Part shown: in pieces, positions 46,155 through 56,587 of the stretch | How positions within the stretch are numbered: position 1 is the stretch's first letter | Layout of the letters: each line of letters starts with the position of its first letter | Assembly (NCBI GenBank): GCA_964539825.1 | Contig: CAZIKF010000012.1 | Span: 1-64,000 of the forward strand | Length of the DNA stretch: 64,000 nt | Source of the DNA: CAZIKF01 sp964539825 | GTDB taxonomy: Bacteria; Muiribacteriota; UBA6191 | Direction of reading: 5' to 3' | Position numbers and translations under genes: made by a program | The notes under the pieces: generated by a model | The model's database searches: none | Told to the model about the DNA's origin: nothing | The model's input: the letters and a program-made list of their open reading frames with translations, nothing else

Positions 46155-49100
46155 GTGTCGAGAATCTTTCTCAGACTGTTTTGGTTTAGTTATTTATCTG
46201 TTTTACTCGTCGGTGCCCAGATCGATGAGTTCTCCTTCCTTGGAACTCGGCCGGAGATCCCTCCCACGAATTCCTTCCAGAAGATCGGTTCGGTGGTCGA
46301 GCTATTGCTGCGATTGAATGCCAATGAAGGAATCTATACGCTCAGAGGATTCCAAAATTCGGATTTGACACAAGTGATTGCTGAGAAGAAGGATATTGTC
46401 CATGAAGGAGGTAGCCAGGACATTATATTGAGGGTTCCTCTTGCTGAGGGTACCAACGATTTTTTCCTTAGAATCGTAGAAACTTCCAGCACAGGAGGTG
46501 AGGCCACGACGAGTACTGTTTCACTGCCTATAGTCAGAGACTTGGAATTCGATGCTACAGGGATTCGATTCAATCACATTGAAACCCAGGATTCCGAGGT
46601 GAAGCTGTACACCCGTTTGCCGACCGTAAAGCTGTTCTATACCCTGCACGGTAACGCTTCCCAGATGCAGGTTTCCATCTTTCGAAATGGCCAGATCCTG
46701 ACCAGTGTCACCAAAGACGGAGCCGGCAGTTATTCGGAGGAAGCGATTAGCGTTGAAACCAATAGCTTAAATCTATTTCAGCTCAAGGCGGCATCCTTGG
46801 ATCCTCTGGCCCCTTCTACGGGCTTTCAAGCTGAGTCTAATCTCTTGAGAATCATCCATGATGACACACCACCCAATATATCTTCCGGTGGAATCACAAC
46901 CACTTTTCAGGGAACTCCTCCTCCTGTGGGAACAGCCTTTGGTCCGACGAATCTGGCGAGTTTCGGACTGATAGTGGAATCCGATACCCCTTTCGCGCGT
47001 GTGCGGGTTCTCAATACTCGTACTGGTAACGAGGTAACCCGATTAGCTCAAAATGACGGCAGGTTGATCATTGCAGGAGTTGAACTTCCCAGGGATCCCA
47101 GCCTGGGAGCCCTGGCATTCACAACGACTACTTATGCGATTAATGTAGAAGATAAGGCTGGAAACCTCACAGCCCAGAGCATTGATGTAGAACGGCTAGC
47201 GTTGCAGCCCTGCTTTAACCTGCTGATCATGGAGCCTCGGGACTTTGGCTTTTTACGTCGAAGTCAGGCATTAAGCGTATTAGGAGCCGTATGTGACGAT
47301 CAAAAACCTCATAGAATCGAGTTTTCGGTAGCATCCAAATACTCACAGAATTCTTTCTTTTTGGAAGAGCAGTTAACAGGTCTCAGGGAAGGGGAGAGTT
47401 TTGACAAGGATATCTCCATACCCAGCGATACTTTTCAGCCCTTCGAAAACGTGGTTTTATCCATACAAGCGGTCGTCTTTACTACTAATCCCGTTGATCC
47501 ACGAATTGAAGAAGCCTCACCTGCCCACGATCTGGGGGTGGTCATTCTAGACCTAAAGCCACCGGCAGCTCCCACAATCCTGACCGAACAAGTGCTTTTT
47601 GCCACGAATGCTCCCAGCCTCACCATCGATGGAACTCTTGAGAGGGATGGCTCTGTTGACATCAATACCTCCGATTCCTTTCTGGTCAGGCCGGGTAAAC
47701 GTATTGGCGCGGTAGGAACAGAGTTTCGCACGGTATTGGACCTTGGGTTTGTATCCGACGGAGAATACACCGTTGATCTAATTGCCAGAGACCCGGCTGG
47801 AAATGTGGGTATTGGCTCCCAAAGCAAGGTAATTTTGAAGTATGACCGCCTTGCACCCGCGGTAAAAGAGCTTAAAATTAATCGAAGTCCGGTGGAATTG
47901 GATCGTCCTGTTTTTTCCCGCTCCGGCGATACCGTCAGCATTCAAATCCTTGTGGATGAATTCCTTGCCAAACCTCCCCGATGCTTTGTGACTCAGCAGG
48001 GTGCCTATGGAGTTGAAGTTGGACTCACCGCGGTATTGGCCGAAGGTTTTGAATTTGAGTATCAATATGTGGTTCAACCGGCCCTCGACGGATTATTAGA
48101 TGGGCCAGTGGAAATTGTCGTCAGCGGTGGAAGTGATCCCGCTGGTAATTCCATTGTCCCAGCTTTTAGGGAACCTCGCGCTTTCTTTGTGGATACCCTG
48201 CCGCCCGTACTCTTGCGCCAGTTCGTGACTCCTGCTGACGGCAGTGTAGTCAATACCGCACCCACACCTCTAAGAATGGTGATGCAGGAAGACCCCCGCA
48301 CCAAAGAGAAGGGCTCTGGTCCTGATCCATTCTCTTCAACGATCACGGCCTTTGGGCCCCTGGAAGAGACCCCATCAAGGCAGATCAGCGGTCGTACTGA
48401 AGTTTTTGATCCCAGAACAGTGGATTTTTATGCTGACCCCGGGGAGATGAACCAGGACGGTACCTATTTGATTGAGATAAGAATGAAAGATCGGGCTGGT
48501 AATAGTTTTGTAGAGACTATTGTCCTGCAGCTGGATACCGAGATTCCGAGTTCGAGACTAATTGTGGATCGCTTCCCGCTACCAGGATCATTTTTCAATT
48601 TTCAGACTCTTCCACGAAAGAATGATCTTCCGTTTTTTTCTGTTGCAGTAGAAGAAAGTCTGACCCCCGAGCTGGTTCTGAGTTCCACGAAAGCAGAACT
48701 TCTCAATTTTTTGCGAAAGCCTCAAAAGTACAAGCTGTCGGGTCCAAAAGTTATCTCTACATCTTCAGTGGAATTTGTCTTGAATGATGATCTTAGTCCA
48801 GCAGGCGAAGATGACGGAATTCTGGTGGCACAGATTCAGATTCAGGATCTTGCTACCAATCTCTCCGATACAGATACCTTTCGATTCATCTACGATACCA
48901 TCAAGCCCAAGGTTATGGATGGGCTCAATTTTCCTGTACCCGCAGGATTTTCGCTACAGGATCTTCGAACTCCGAGGCATGGAAGTGTGGTACGCGGCCC
49001 TCTACGGGCAATCTCTGCCCCTGTGTACGAGCTAAAGGCGGCCAATGGATTTTTTGGTTCTGGAATTCAAACTGAGATACTTTCAAATTCAGCATTGCCC

Positions 49101-51641
49101 TCCACCTCGATAAGTCTTGAGCTAATAGAGCCGTTGGGTTCCCAGCCGGCAGGGCCTATTAATTCCGGAAGGATCAAATTTCGTGGTGACTTGACCCAGG
49201 AGACCCCCCTCTATGGCGGACCCGCCGCGACCAGGGTTCTCTATGAGTTAGGCGTTGACAATACTTCGTTAGAACCCATGGGTTTGCCTACTGACGGGAG
49301 CTTTGACGGCCTTTATAGAATGGAAATCAGTCCGGTAGACATGAGTTCGAATAGCGGAGAAATTTCAACCGCACTTTTTCTCTATGACACCATCGCACCG
49401 GTTGTCTCTGTTGATGTTCTCAGTGAGTCCTGGATTAGCTCCTCCGTGATAAAGCTCTCAGGAACTGCCCAGGATATCGCTACCCGCTCTGACTTTCTGG
49501 AAGGGTTTGGCAGTACGAAGGGTTTGGGTATCAGGACTGTGGAAATCCAGATAGAGAGTGTGAATGAGCTTGGGTCAGCCACCTTCCCCCCACTTTTAGA
49601 GTTTACCCAGGTAACTCTAGATCGTAATCCAGATCAGTTTCCATCCAACCGACGTTTTACCTACTCGTTTGAGAGAAGGTTTCACGATTTCAAAGGTCCG
49701 GTCAGGATCATGGTTCAGGCCTTTGATAAAGCAGGAAACAGGGGCAGGGTGATTAAGGATGTAGGACTACAGACAGATGCCCTCAAAGTCCCAGTTCCCC
49801 TGGAACCCGCAGAAGGTTTCCACTCGCAGGGCGGGATCATGAAGTTTCGCTGGAGACCGGTAGAACAGGCTAGCGACTATATACTGGAAATCACGGACTC
49901 AGGAGGCAACCGCCACCTCCAAAAATTTCCGTTCGGTACCATAGAGGCAAGTTTGAATGTGGATTTTTTACCGGATGGGAAAACGGTATGGAAAGTGGAT
50001 GCAGTAGATGGGATACAGAACTTGAGTGGCTCGGAACAGAGACGTTCCTTCATTCTAGATCGCAAGAAACCCTCTGTTTCTGACGTGGTGGTTACCAGAC
50101 CGGTGATTTCTCCAGATTTGCAGGGACGAATTCTTGAATCACAAGTTCGTGTCCATATCAGTTTTTCCGAAGAGATCGACAAAAATCAGCCAGCCCGGGT
50201 TTTCTTCCAACCAGGTGCAAAGCAATTTGTGAATTCTCTTGGTCAAAGCATTGTAGAAACTTTCTCACCCATTGAATTGGTCCTGGTAGAGCTGGATAGA
50301 AATCAGTACACAGGAATGTTTCGGGTTTTACCCCTGGAAGAAGATAGTGACTTTAATGGGCTGGGGAGGATTCTCGTAGAGAAGATTCGAGATCTGGCAG
50401 GTAACATTGGAGATGACTTTTCTTATGAGTTTGAATTGGACCTGGGGCCATTTTTCGAGTTTAAGATTTTCTCCAATCCCATCCGTGATACGGAATTGAT
50501 TTTTGTAGCCAAGGGTTTGCAAGCTAAAGGTGGAACTATCGAGGAGATAGCCGAGATTCCCTTCATGCAGGTACGGCAACTCAAGGATCCACCCAATCTA
50601 AGCTCTGATGATCAGATCGTGAATGTCCAGCTCAATCGCCTCGGGCCCTCCTTTTTTCATGGTACCTTTCCTCTTGATCTTGATCTTTCAGGAACCCTCA
50701 GAATAGAAATCACCGCAGGTGATCTGCAGGGAAACCGCATGACCCGTATTCTTCCCTTTCAGGTTCAGCGGCTATCCACTTCCAAGTCTAAAATTCTTAG
50801 AAATACATCCCTGGCTATTTTCCCCTTTTATACAATGGACTCTCAGCCCGTTGGTTTAATGCCAGTCTTCAATGCTTTCCCCCGTACAGAGTTATCTTCA
50901 AAAGTACCTCTTGAGGTAAAGCTTGGCAGTTATCCCCTGGATCGATCCAGGCGGTATGGAATCATGCGGTTGGACCCTGATGGGACACGGAAGGTTGTAG
51001 ATCAGAGGAGGGATGGGGAATCGGTTCAGTTTTACTCTCGAAATCCCTCTCGTCTTGTATGGGTCGAAGATCTTGAAGCACCTGAAATTGAGATTGATCA
51101 GAGTGAGGATGAACTTCTTGAGCTCAGGTCAGACCTGTCGGGTCATTTCCTGGATGGGGGAGTAGGTTTGAACTGCTCTCGGGCAAGGGCGAAATCTCAG
51201 GATCGAGAATTCCAGCTAAAATGTGACTCTACTCGATGGAGTATTCCTATCCGGGAATTTCCCCCGAGACGGGCTCAACAAGTGGAGCTGGAAGTTGAGG
51301 ATTATGCCGGAAACAAGAGTTTAAAAAGTCTGTCTGTGATTGCGGCGGGGCCTGTTCGAATCCAAGAAGCGGTGGTGATACCAAATCCCGTGCGAAATCT
51401 TGGTAAATTTAGATTGCGCGCTTCTGTATCATTACAGGCCCTGAATTTGTCGCTTTATGACTCGGCATCCCAGCTCTTGTCTTCTCGAAGCCTTGAACCC
51501 GATTCGCAGTTTTTTGAGCAGGAAATCTTCTCGCTCTTTGAAGTGGAACCAGCCAATGGGGTCTACTTTTTGCGGGTTCGGGTTCAGGATTCCCGCAAAT
51601 TCTCAGACTCCCGCACCCTGAAATTTGTGATTCTACGCTAG
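46155..51641 (+). CDS. Giant secreted Ig-repeat protein with FlgD/Por-like C-terminal domain (about 1828 aa)
   Basis: After a signal peptide (MSRIFLRLFWFSYLSVLLVGAQ) the chain is a string of beta-sandwich repeats of about 100-230 residues. Each opens with a D-x-x-x-P motif: near residues 234 (HDDTPP), 465 (DLKPPAAP), 562 (YDRLAP), 678 (VDTLPP), 793 (LDTEIP), 912 (YDTIKP), 1076 (YDTIAP) and 1301 (LDRKKP). DxAGN-type motifs (RDPAGNVG, KDRAGNSF, FDKAGNRG) recur within the repeats, as in bacterial Ig-like families. The last 90 residues (VVIPNPVRNLGKFRL, NGVYFLRVRV, TLKFVILR) resemble FlgD Ig-like or type IX sorting domains. The GTG at 46155 gives the cleanest signal peptide; a TTG at 46134 is possible. 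Probably a surface or adhesion protein; ligand unknown. Confidence 0.8.
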   Translation: MSRIFLRLFWFSYLSVLLVGAQIDEFSFLGTRPEIPPTNSFQKIGSVVELLLRLNANEGIYTLRGFQNSDLTQVIAEKKDIVHEGGSQDIILRVPLAEGTNDFFLRIVETSSTGGEATTSTVSLPIVRDLEFDATGIRFNHIETQDSEVKLYTRLPTVKLFYTLHGNASQMQVSIFRNGQILTSVTKDGAGSYSEEAISVETNSLNLFQLKAASLDPLAPSTGFQAESNLLRIIHDDTPPNISSGGITTTFQGTPPPVGTAFGPTNLASFGLIVESDTPFARVRVLNTRTGNEVTRLAQNDGRLIIAGVELPRDPSLGALAFTTTTYAINVEDKAGNLTAQSIDVERLALQPCFNLLIMEPRDFGFLRRSQALSVLGAVCDDQKPHRIEFSVASKYSQNSFFLEEQLTGLREGESFDKDISIPSDTFQPFENVVLSIQAVVFTTNPVDPRIEEASPAHDLGVVILDLKPPAAPTILTEQVLFATNAPSLTIDGTLERDGSVDINTSDSFLVRPGKRIGAVGTEFRTVLDLGFVSDGEYTVDLIARDPAGNVGIGSQSKVILKYDRLAPAVKELKINRSPVELDRPVFSRSGDTVSIQILVDEFLAKPPRCFVTQQGAYGVEVGLTAVLAEGFEFEYQYVVQPALDGLLDGPVEIVVSGGSDPAGNSIVPAFREPRAFFVDTLPPVLLRQFVTPADGSVVNTAPTPLRMVMQEDPRTKEKGSGPDPFSSTITAFGPLEETPSRQISGRTEVFDPRTVDFYADPGEMNQDGTYLIEIRMKDRAGNSFVETIVLQLDTEIPSSRLIVDRFPLPGSFFNFQTLPRKNDLPFFSVAVEESLTPELVLSSTKAELLNFLRKPQKYKLSGPKVISTSSVEFVLNDDLSPAGEDDGILVAQIQIQDLATNLSDTDTFRFIYDTIKPKVMDGLNFPVPAGFSLQDLRTPRHGSVVRGPLRAISAPVYELKAANGFFGSGIQTEILSNSALPSTSISLELIEPLGSQPAGPINSGRIKFRGDLTQETPLYGGPAATRVLYELGVDNTSLEPMGLPTDGSFDGLYRMEISPVDMSSNSGEISTALFLYDTIAPVVSVDVLSESWISSSVIKLSGTAQDIATRSDFLEGFGSTKGLGIRTVEIQIESVNELGSATFPPLLEFTQVTLDRNPDQFPSNRRFTYSFERRFHDFKGPVRIMVQAFDKAGNRGRVIKDVGLQTDALKVPVPLEPAEGFHSQGGIMKFRWRPVEQASDYILEITDSGGNRHLQKFPFGTIEASLNVDFLPDGKTVWKVDAVDGIQNLSGSEQRRSFILDRKKPSVSDVVVTRPVISPDLQGRILESQVRVHISFSEEIDKNQPARVFFQPGAKQFVNSLGQSIVETFSPIELVLVELDRNQYTGMFRVLPLEEDSDFNGLGRILVEKIRDLAGNIGDDFSYEFELDLGPFFEFKIFSNPIRDTELIFVAKGLQAKGGTIEEIAEIPFMQVRQLKDPPNLSSDDQIVNVQLNRLGPSFFHGTFPLDLDLSGTLRIEITAGDLQGNRMTRILPFQVQRLSTSKSKILRNTSLAIFPFYTMDSQPVGLMPVFNAFPRTELSSKVPLEVKLGSYPLDRSRRYGIMRLDPDGTRKVVDQRRDGESVQFYSRNPSRLVWVEDLEAPEIEIDQSEDELLELRSDLSGHFLDGGVGLNCSRARAKSQDREFQLKCDSTRWSIPIREFPPRRAQQVELEVEDYAGNKSLKSLSVIAAGPVRIQEAVVIPNPVRNLGKFRLRASVSLQALNLSLYDSASQLLSSRSLEPDSQFFEQEIFSLFEVEPANGVYFLRVRVQDSRKFSDSRTLKFVILR

Positions 51642-51782
51642 AAGCCTCCTAGAGGATCTTTGGAAATTCTTCCAACAAACCTGGATTCCATCTGTAAAGT
51701 AGGGGTATGCTCGTGACGACACATAGAAAAACCCGGTGCGGAAGTGTCATGTAGATTCTTCACGTTATTGGAAAGAAGAGCG

Positions 51783-52622
51783 ATGAAAGTCACAATTTGG
51801 GGAACGAGAGGTTCCGTACCGATTTCGGGTTCCTATTACTCGTATTTTGGCGGAAACACCACTTGCGTAGAGATTGTCTCCAGCGACGGTATACGCTGCG
51901 TGATCGACGCAGGCACCGGGATCCGCGACCTGGGAACCAGTCTTCTCAATGAGCTTCCGACAACCATGCACCTTTTCTTGACTCATTATCACTGGGACCA
52001 TTGCATTGGATTTCCCTTTTTTGTTCCAGCGTTTATCCCTGGCAATACCATTGAGATCTATGGACAGGATAAAGGATCTGAGAGTGCTAAGGATATCTTG
52101 GATGGTCGTCTGATGTGTGCCCCTAATTTCCCCGTTCCTCTTGCTGTGATGGGAGCCACCCTGAACTTTCATAGGCTCGGTGAAAGAGGGAAAATAGAAC
52201 TATCCAAAGACTTTACAGTGGAATACGCCCCACTATTTCATCCAAATGGGGTGATAGGTCTCAGGTTTACTGATAAGGGCAGGGTATTTACTTATCTCAC
52301 TGATATTGAGCATACCTCAGATAGCGACGAGGACGTGGATGCGGAACCCCTGGAGCTGGCCCGGGACGCGTCTGTTCTGGCATATGATTGTCAATATACT
52401 CCTGATGAATACCAGACCCGAGTCAATTGGGGGCATTCAACCTGGAGGGCAGGTTTAAATCTCTCCATTAAAGCTGCAGCTAAACAGATGCTCATGATTC
52501 ACCATGATCCTGCACATACTGATGATAAGGTGAGGGATATGCTGAAGGATGCCCAGGATGCGGCCAATGGAACCGGAGTCATCATCAATGCAGCCTACGA
52601 AGGCTTGAGTTTCGAGGTATGA
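51783..52622 (+). CDS. MBL-fold metal-dependent hydrolase
   Basis: 279 residues starting MKVTIWGTRGSVPISG, typical of a branch of metallo-beta-lactamase-fold hydrolases. The metal motif is THYHWDHCIGFPFF (HxHxDH). Further ligands are likely in FHPNGVIGLRF, DIEHTS and the C-terminal MIHHDPAHTD. The ATG at 51783 follows GAAAGAAGAG; a longer frame to 51744 is less likely. The stop overlaps the FecR-domain gene (ATGA), so the pair is translationally coupled. Members of this branch include class-III-like cyclic nucleotide phosphodiesterases and proteins fused to signalling domains; the substrate here is unknown. Confidence 0.88.
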   Translation: MKVTIWGTRGSVPISGSYYSYFGGNTTCVEIVSSDGIRCVIDAGTGIRDLGTSLLNELPTTMHLFLTHYHWDHCIGFPFFVPAFIPGNTIEIYGQDKGSESAKDILDGRLMCAPNFPVPLAVMGATLNFHRLGERGKIELSKDFTVEYAPLFHPNGVIGLRFTDKGRVFTYLTDIEHTSDSDEDVDAEPLELARDASVLAYDCQYTPDEYQTRVNWGHSTWRAGLNLSIKAAAKQMLMIHHDPAHTDDKVRDMLKDAQDAANGTGVIINAAYEGLSFEV

Positions 52623-54286
52623 TCTTTCGTTTTGGTCTCGCTCTTTTGAGCCTGACCTTTTTCCTGACAACGAATTATTTCACCCTTCCTATCACTTCCG
52701 AAAGCCGGATTGGGAGAGTGCTATCCGCCCAGGGTACCCTTAGAATCCAGGGAGCCAAAACAGATTCAGGTATGGATCGAACGATACTACAGGGTTCTCT
52801 GGTTGAAACCTCTTATGATGGATCCATGCACTTGCATCTTGAGCCGGGAATGCAGGTCAAAGCCAGAGACAGCACTTCCTTGGAGCTAAGGACAATAAGA
52901 GAGCTAAGGGTATTTCAGGTAAAGCTTCTGCGGGGGAGCGCATTTCTTAGAGTAGATGGGCAGGGACGAAGTAAAGCCTGGGTCACCGAGGTAATCACTC
53001 CTTTCGGAAGTATTGAGATTCGGAAAGGTCATGGTCTTGTAATCTACGATAGCGCAGCGGCCAGACTGCAGGTATTTTGTACCGACGGTAGCCTGCATTT
53101 CCTTTACAACTCCCTTGAATATGTTCTCAATCCAGGTGAATCCATTTCAGTTCGGGATGAGAAAGTTGCCAGTAAAGAATTCATAGGAGGAACTCAGAAT
53201 CGTTTTTTATACTCCTGGTATTCGCAGGGGCAGCCATGGAACCCCTCCCCTTATTTTAAAAGCTTAAAAGATCTCCACAAATCATCTCCCCCAACCTTGA
53301 AGAACCTTTCTCTCAATGGTCTGAAATCTTCGGAATGGGAAAGCTATCAATCCTTTTCTCCCGCAGATCTGATCCTGGGTCAAATCAGGATGGAGGGGTA
53401 CATTGAGAACTTCCTGCCTCACCAGGTTTTACAGGTGTCCCTGAATGGTGGAAAGGAGTTTTTTGATCTTGCTTATAAAGGGGGATTCGTTCTAAAGCTG
53501 GATCCAGAAGATCAAATTTATGAAGTCATCTTTCGACTTCGGGATTTGGAGAAGTTTTATGATGTGGTACATGATGAGATCATCTTTTTCTTCCAGTCTC
53601 GCGGAAATCGCGAATTAGTACTTCAATGGACCGATCATCTCATTTCTTCATTCAATTCCAAAAATGCTGTGGAGTTGGCATCCTCGCTTCGGGAAACCAG
53701 TACCTTTTCTGTCTCCGTTCTTGAGGATCTGATGCAGGAGTTTTCCAATCGAAATTTTCAGAAGCTGGACATGATTTTGTATCGATACCGGGAGAATCGG
53801 AACTTTCTAGTAGCCGACTTTAGCTGGGGTTCCATCATCGCCGATTCCCTCAGTCCGGAACCGGTGAGGCGTAAAGGAAGATTTCAGGTCGTCTTTGAGC
53901 GTAAAGAAGGTCCTGGTGTTTATCCGTACTCGATGCGCGGGGATCTACCTTTTCTGCATACTTTGCAAAAGCGTCGTCTTGATAGGGATGGGCCTCGAAT
54001 AACCGGTCCCCTATTTGTCAGCTTACCTAATAAGACGCCAGCGACCATAGATCTCAGAGTTTCCGATCAGCTCTCAAATGTGAGCGCTATGGAGTATTTC
54101 ATTGATCGAACAGGCCGCGATGGTTCGGGATTGAGTCTGAGTGCCCTGGATGGCCGATTTGATGAGCGCGGTGAAGAGGGTCAAATCATACTTCCTCCCT
54201 TATTCCGAGCTCAGCGGATTTACGTCCATGCAAGGGATGTTCAGGGAAACTGGGGATCCTTCTATTCTGTGACCCTGGGCCTATAA
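52619..54286 (+). CDS. Exported FecR-domain protein
   Basis: 555 residues with an N-terminal hydrophobic signal or anchor (IFRFGLALLSLTFFLTTNY). A FecR-like domain follows at about 30-190, with IGRVLSAQGTLRIQG, LEPGMQVKARDSTSLEL, LLRGSAFLRV, VITPFGSIEIRKGHG and LNPGESISV. The C-terminal 300 residues are not recognised, though FVSLPNKTPATIDLRVSD and YVHARDVQGNWGSFYSV look like an Ig-type fold. FecR domains here are more likely structural or periplasmic than part of iron signalling, since no sigma factor or receptor gene is adjacent. Confidence 0.78.
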   Translation: MIFRFGLALLSLTFFLTTNYFTLPITSESRIGRVLSAQGTLRIQGAKTDSGMDRTILQGSLVETSYDGSMHLHLEPGMQVKARDSTSLELRTIRELRVFQVKLLRGSAFLRVDGQGRSKAWVTEVITPFGSIEIRKGHGLVIYDSAAARLQVFCTDGSLHFLYNSLEYVLNPGESISVRDEKVASKEFIGGTQNRFLYSWYSQGQPWNPSPYFKSLKDLHKSSPPTLKNLSLNGLKSSEWESYQSFSPADLILGQIRMEGYIENFLPHQVLQVSLNGGKEFFDLAYKGGFVLKLDPEDQIYEVIFRLRDLEKFYDVVHDEIIFFFQSRGNRELVLQWTDHLISSFNSKNAVELASSLRETSTFSVSVLEDLMQEFSNRNFQKLDMILYRYRENRNFLVADFSWGSIIADSLSPEPVRRKGRFQVVFERKEGPGVYPYSMRGDLPFLHTLQKRRLDRDGPRITGPLFVSLPNKTPATIDLRVSDQLSNVSAMEYFIDRTGRDGSGLSLSALDGRFDERGEEGQIILPPLFRAQRIYVHARDVQGNWGSFYSVTLGL

Positions 54287-54523
54287 AGAGCTAATCTCCC
54301 TTTTTCAGAGCATTAATCCATACACTGGAAAACCCGATATACTGAGTAGCAAACAGGATGTCCGGAAATCATTTGTACAGGATGCACCGAAAAACTAATG
54401 AATCTTTGATTCATACTGAATCCGCAGGATTTTAGTTTGTTCGGCTGGCCGGGCAGACTAGTGGCTTTTCGGTCTAAAATGGTTGTGTCCGCCTTTCATT
54501 TTCCTCAGTGTCGATCACCGGGT

Positions 54524-56575
54524 ATGAGTCCCCCCTTCCTATTTGAATCGTTCGTTAGACGAATATTTTGGTTCCTGGCAGTCTGCTGCCTGGCTCTGAC
54601 AAACCAGCTCGCTGCTCAATCTCAGAAAAAATCGTTCTTTGGTCAGGAAGCGCGGACTTATCTCTATGCTAGAGCAAAGTCATCTGAACACGAGAATATT
54701 GTTGGCCGCATCCTGGAACTGGATTTGTCGGAAAAAGAAGCAAAAGATGTAGTGTCCAGGATTCCCTTTCTATCCCAGACAGAAAAAATGGAGGTGTTTC
54801 GCATGCTTGATGATGAGCGTAAGCTCAGACTCAGGCTTGAGGCTCCCTCACAGCCCGATTCCCCTCGTGGTTTGCTTCCGCTTGGTGATGATGGAGAGAG
54901 AAGACTGATACTCAAGCGATTTGTTCTTGGTAAGGTTAGAAGCGAAGCCCAATATCAGAGTCTGATGAAAATCTTCTCATCAGAGGAACCTGTATTACAT
55001 TCCTACGAAAGAATCGTTGATCTTGGATTTCTCAAGCAAGTAGATATCGAACTCGCCAGGAGAATTTCTGAGGGTAAACTGGAAGCGTACTATGATCGTC
55101 GCATGGGGCGGAGTTTCCGATATTCACAAGAAGTCGAAGCATCGTCCGTGCGAACCACTGGTTTTGATGTTGACGCACTCAAGGAAGAGGGGGAATTTGG
55201 AAGGATCAGGCATAGATTTCGGGGTTTTCATCTTCCGGGTGCCACGGATTTTTACGGTGAGTTAGTCATAGATGGAGGAGATCAATCCCTGAGAGTTGAT
55301 GATCGGGCACAACTGGAATATATGGCTTTGGAGTGGCGCGGTCAAAATTCGCGGTTTTTTCTTGGAGATTCTTTTGTGGATGGCTCAGAAATTCTTTTGG
55401 ATCGAGAACTTCGAGGATTAGTTCATCAAAATCGAACCTGGCTCGGTTCCCATTTTTCTACAGACCTCTATGTAGGGGCTGTACTCCTTCCCATAGAGAC
55501 TCTTTTTGGGATGGAAACCGACACTCTGGCAGTATCGGGTGTAAAAGTAGAGAAAAAGCTAGGAAATGAGCGCTCTGTTTCCATAGGTTACCAGGTGGCC
55601 AGGGAATTAGATGCGTCCAGGGGAAGGGAGTCGAGGCTGCTTAGCTTCGGGCATGATGCCCTTCTCGCGGAAAATTTGAGACTGAGCACTGAAGTACTCT
55701 CTAGTTATGGAGACCGGACCCGTGACCTGTACCAATCTTCCTTCGCTGCGGATCTTCGACTGGACTATAAGTACCGTGGAGATTTGGCTTTTCTCCACTA
55801 CTCAAGATTTGGAAAGGATTTCTTTTCTCCATCCGGTCTTGACCTGGAAGACACCACCCAATGGCAGGGGCGGTTTTCCTTTGCCGAAAATTGGGGTGAA
55901 TGGGATGTGGAAGGGCATTGGATGAGCAATTCATCGGATCCTACCCAGAGTGCCCTGGATGTATTGAGACCCTCCTTTGGACTGCACTTGAATTCCATTC
56001 TAGGCAGGCAAGGTTTACATGGCTTTTACCGCTATTATGAAAGTCAGGAGGATGCGACCGATTTATCGAGACTATTCGTTTCCCGTACTCATTGGACCAG
56101 GGTACTTAAGAGTGGGTCCAGTGGGCAATTGGAAGCCTGGTACAGGCATCGATATCAAAGAGACCGAGCTCTATCTCCAGGATCTGATCTAGAGACGCAG
56201 TGGAATATTAGTGCCCGAGGGTACTACCTCTGGTTTGGCCAGGATCTTTCGCCAGAAATTTTTTACTCAGAGGAGCGCAAGACCGATTTACTTGGTTTAA
56301 GAGATTTGCGAAGACAGGGAGGAGCCCAACTTTCTTTCTCAATCCTGGGTTCAAATCGTGCCTTTGCCCGATACACAGCCTGGCGCTCCCAGGCCACAGC
56401 GGCTCAAAAAAGTAGCAGGGGGAAAATTCTGGATCTGAAATTGGCTCTTCCAATTAGCTCCAATGGCGGAAAGAAGATCAATCTATCTTACAAGTGGGAA
56501 GAACAGGATCTTGCAGATTCTTTATCCTTTAGCGCGTATCGAGAAGCCAGAATTGCCTATGAGAATCTCTTCTAA
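54524..56575 (+). CDS. Outer-membrane beta-barrel candidate with N-terminal helical domain
   Basis: 683 residues. The signal peptide (FVRRIFWFLAVCCLALTNQLAAQ) is at the N-terminus if translation starts at the ATG at 54524; a frame to 54437 would bury it. Residues about 50-180 are helical and charged, with a SEKEAKDVVSRIPFLSQTEK region that resembles helix-hairpin-helix repeats. From about 200 on, alternating hydrophobic strands ending in aromatic residues continue to a C-terminal Phe (AYENLF), the usual signature of a BAM-inserted barrel. Function unknown. The gap before it (54287-54523) has a 7-bp hairpin at 54398-54414 but no clear promoter. Confidence 0.65.
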   Translation: MSPPFLFESFVRRIFWFLAVCCLALTNQLAAQSQKKSFFGQEARTYLYARAKSSEHENIVGRILELDLSEKEAKDVVSRIPFLSQTEKMEVFRMLDDERKLRLRLEAPSQPDSPRGLLPLGDDGERRLILKRFVLGKVRSEAQYQSLMKIFSSEEPVLHSYERIVDLGFLKQVDIELARRISEGKLEAYYDRRMGRSFRYSQEVEASSVRTTGFDVDALKEEGEFGRIRHRFRGFHLPGATDFYGELVIDGGDQSLRVDDRAQLEYMALEWRGQNSRFFLGDSFVDGSEILLDRELRGLVHQNRTWLGSHFSTDLYVGAVLLPIETLFGMETDTLAVSGVKVEKKLGNERSVSIGYQVARELDASRGRESRLLSFGHDALLAENLRLSTEVLSSYGDRTRDLYQSSFAADLRLDYKYRGDLAFLHYSRFGKDFFSPSGLDLEDTTQWQGRFSFAENWGEWDVEGHWMSNSSDPTQSALDVLRPSFGLHLNSILGRQGLHGFYRYYESQEDATDLSRLFVSRTHWTRVLKSGSSGQLEAWYRHRYQRDRALSPGSDLETQWNISARGYYLWFGQDLSPEIFYSEERKTDLLGLRDLRRQGGAQLSFSILGSNRAFARYTAWRSQATAAQKSSRGKILDLKLALPISSNGGKKINLSYKWEEQDLADSLSFSAYREARIAYENLF

Positions 56576-56587
56576 TATGCTGAAGAG

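Noticed and set aside
46134..51641. Giant Ig-repeat gene as a fusion artefact of several genes
   Set aside because: A single uninterrupted frame with repeats of similar type throughout and one signal peptide.
54398..54414. ATGAATC-ttt-GATTCAT palindrome as an operator
   Set aside because: Short, AT-rich, about 110 bp from the gene start, and no adjacent promoter or regulator to connect it with.
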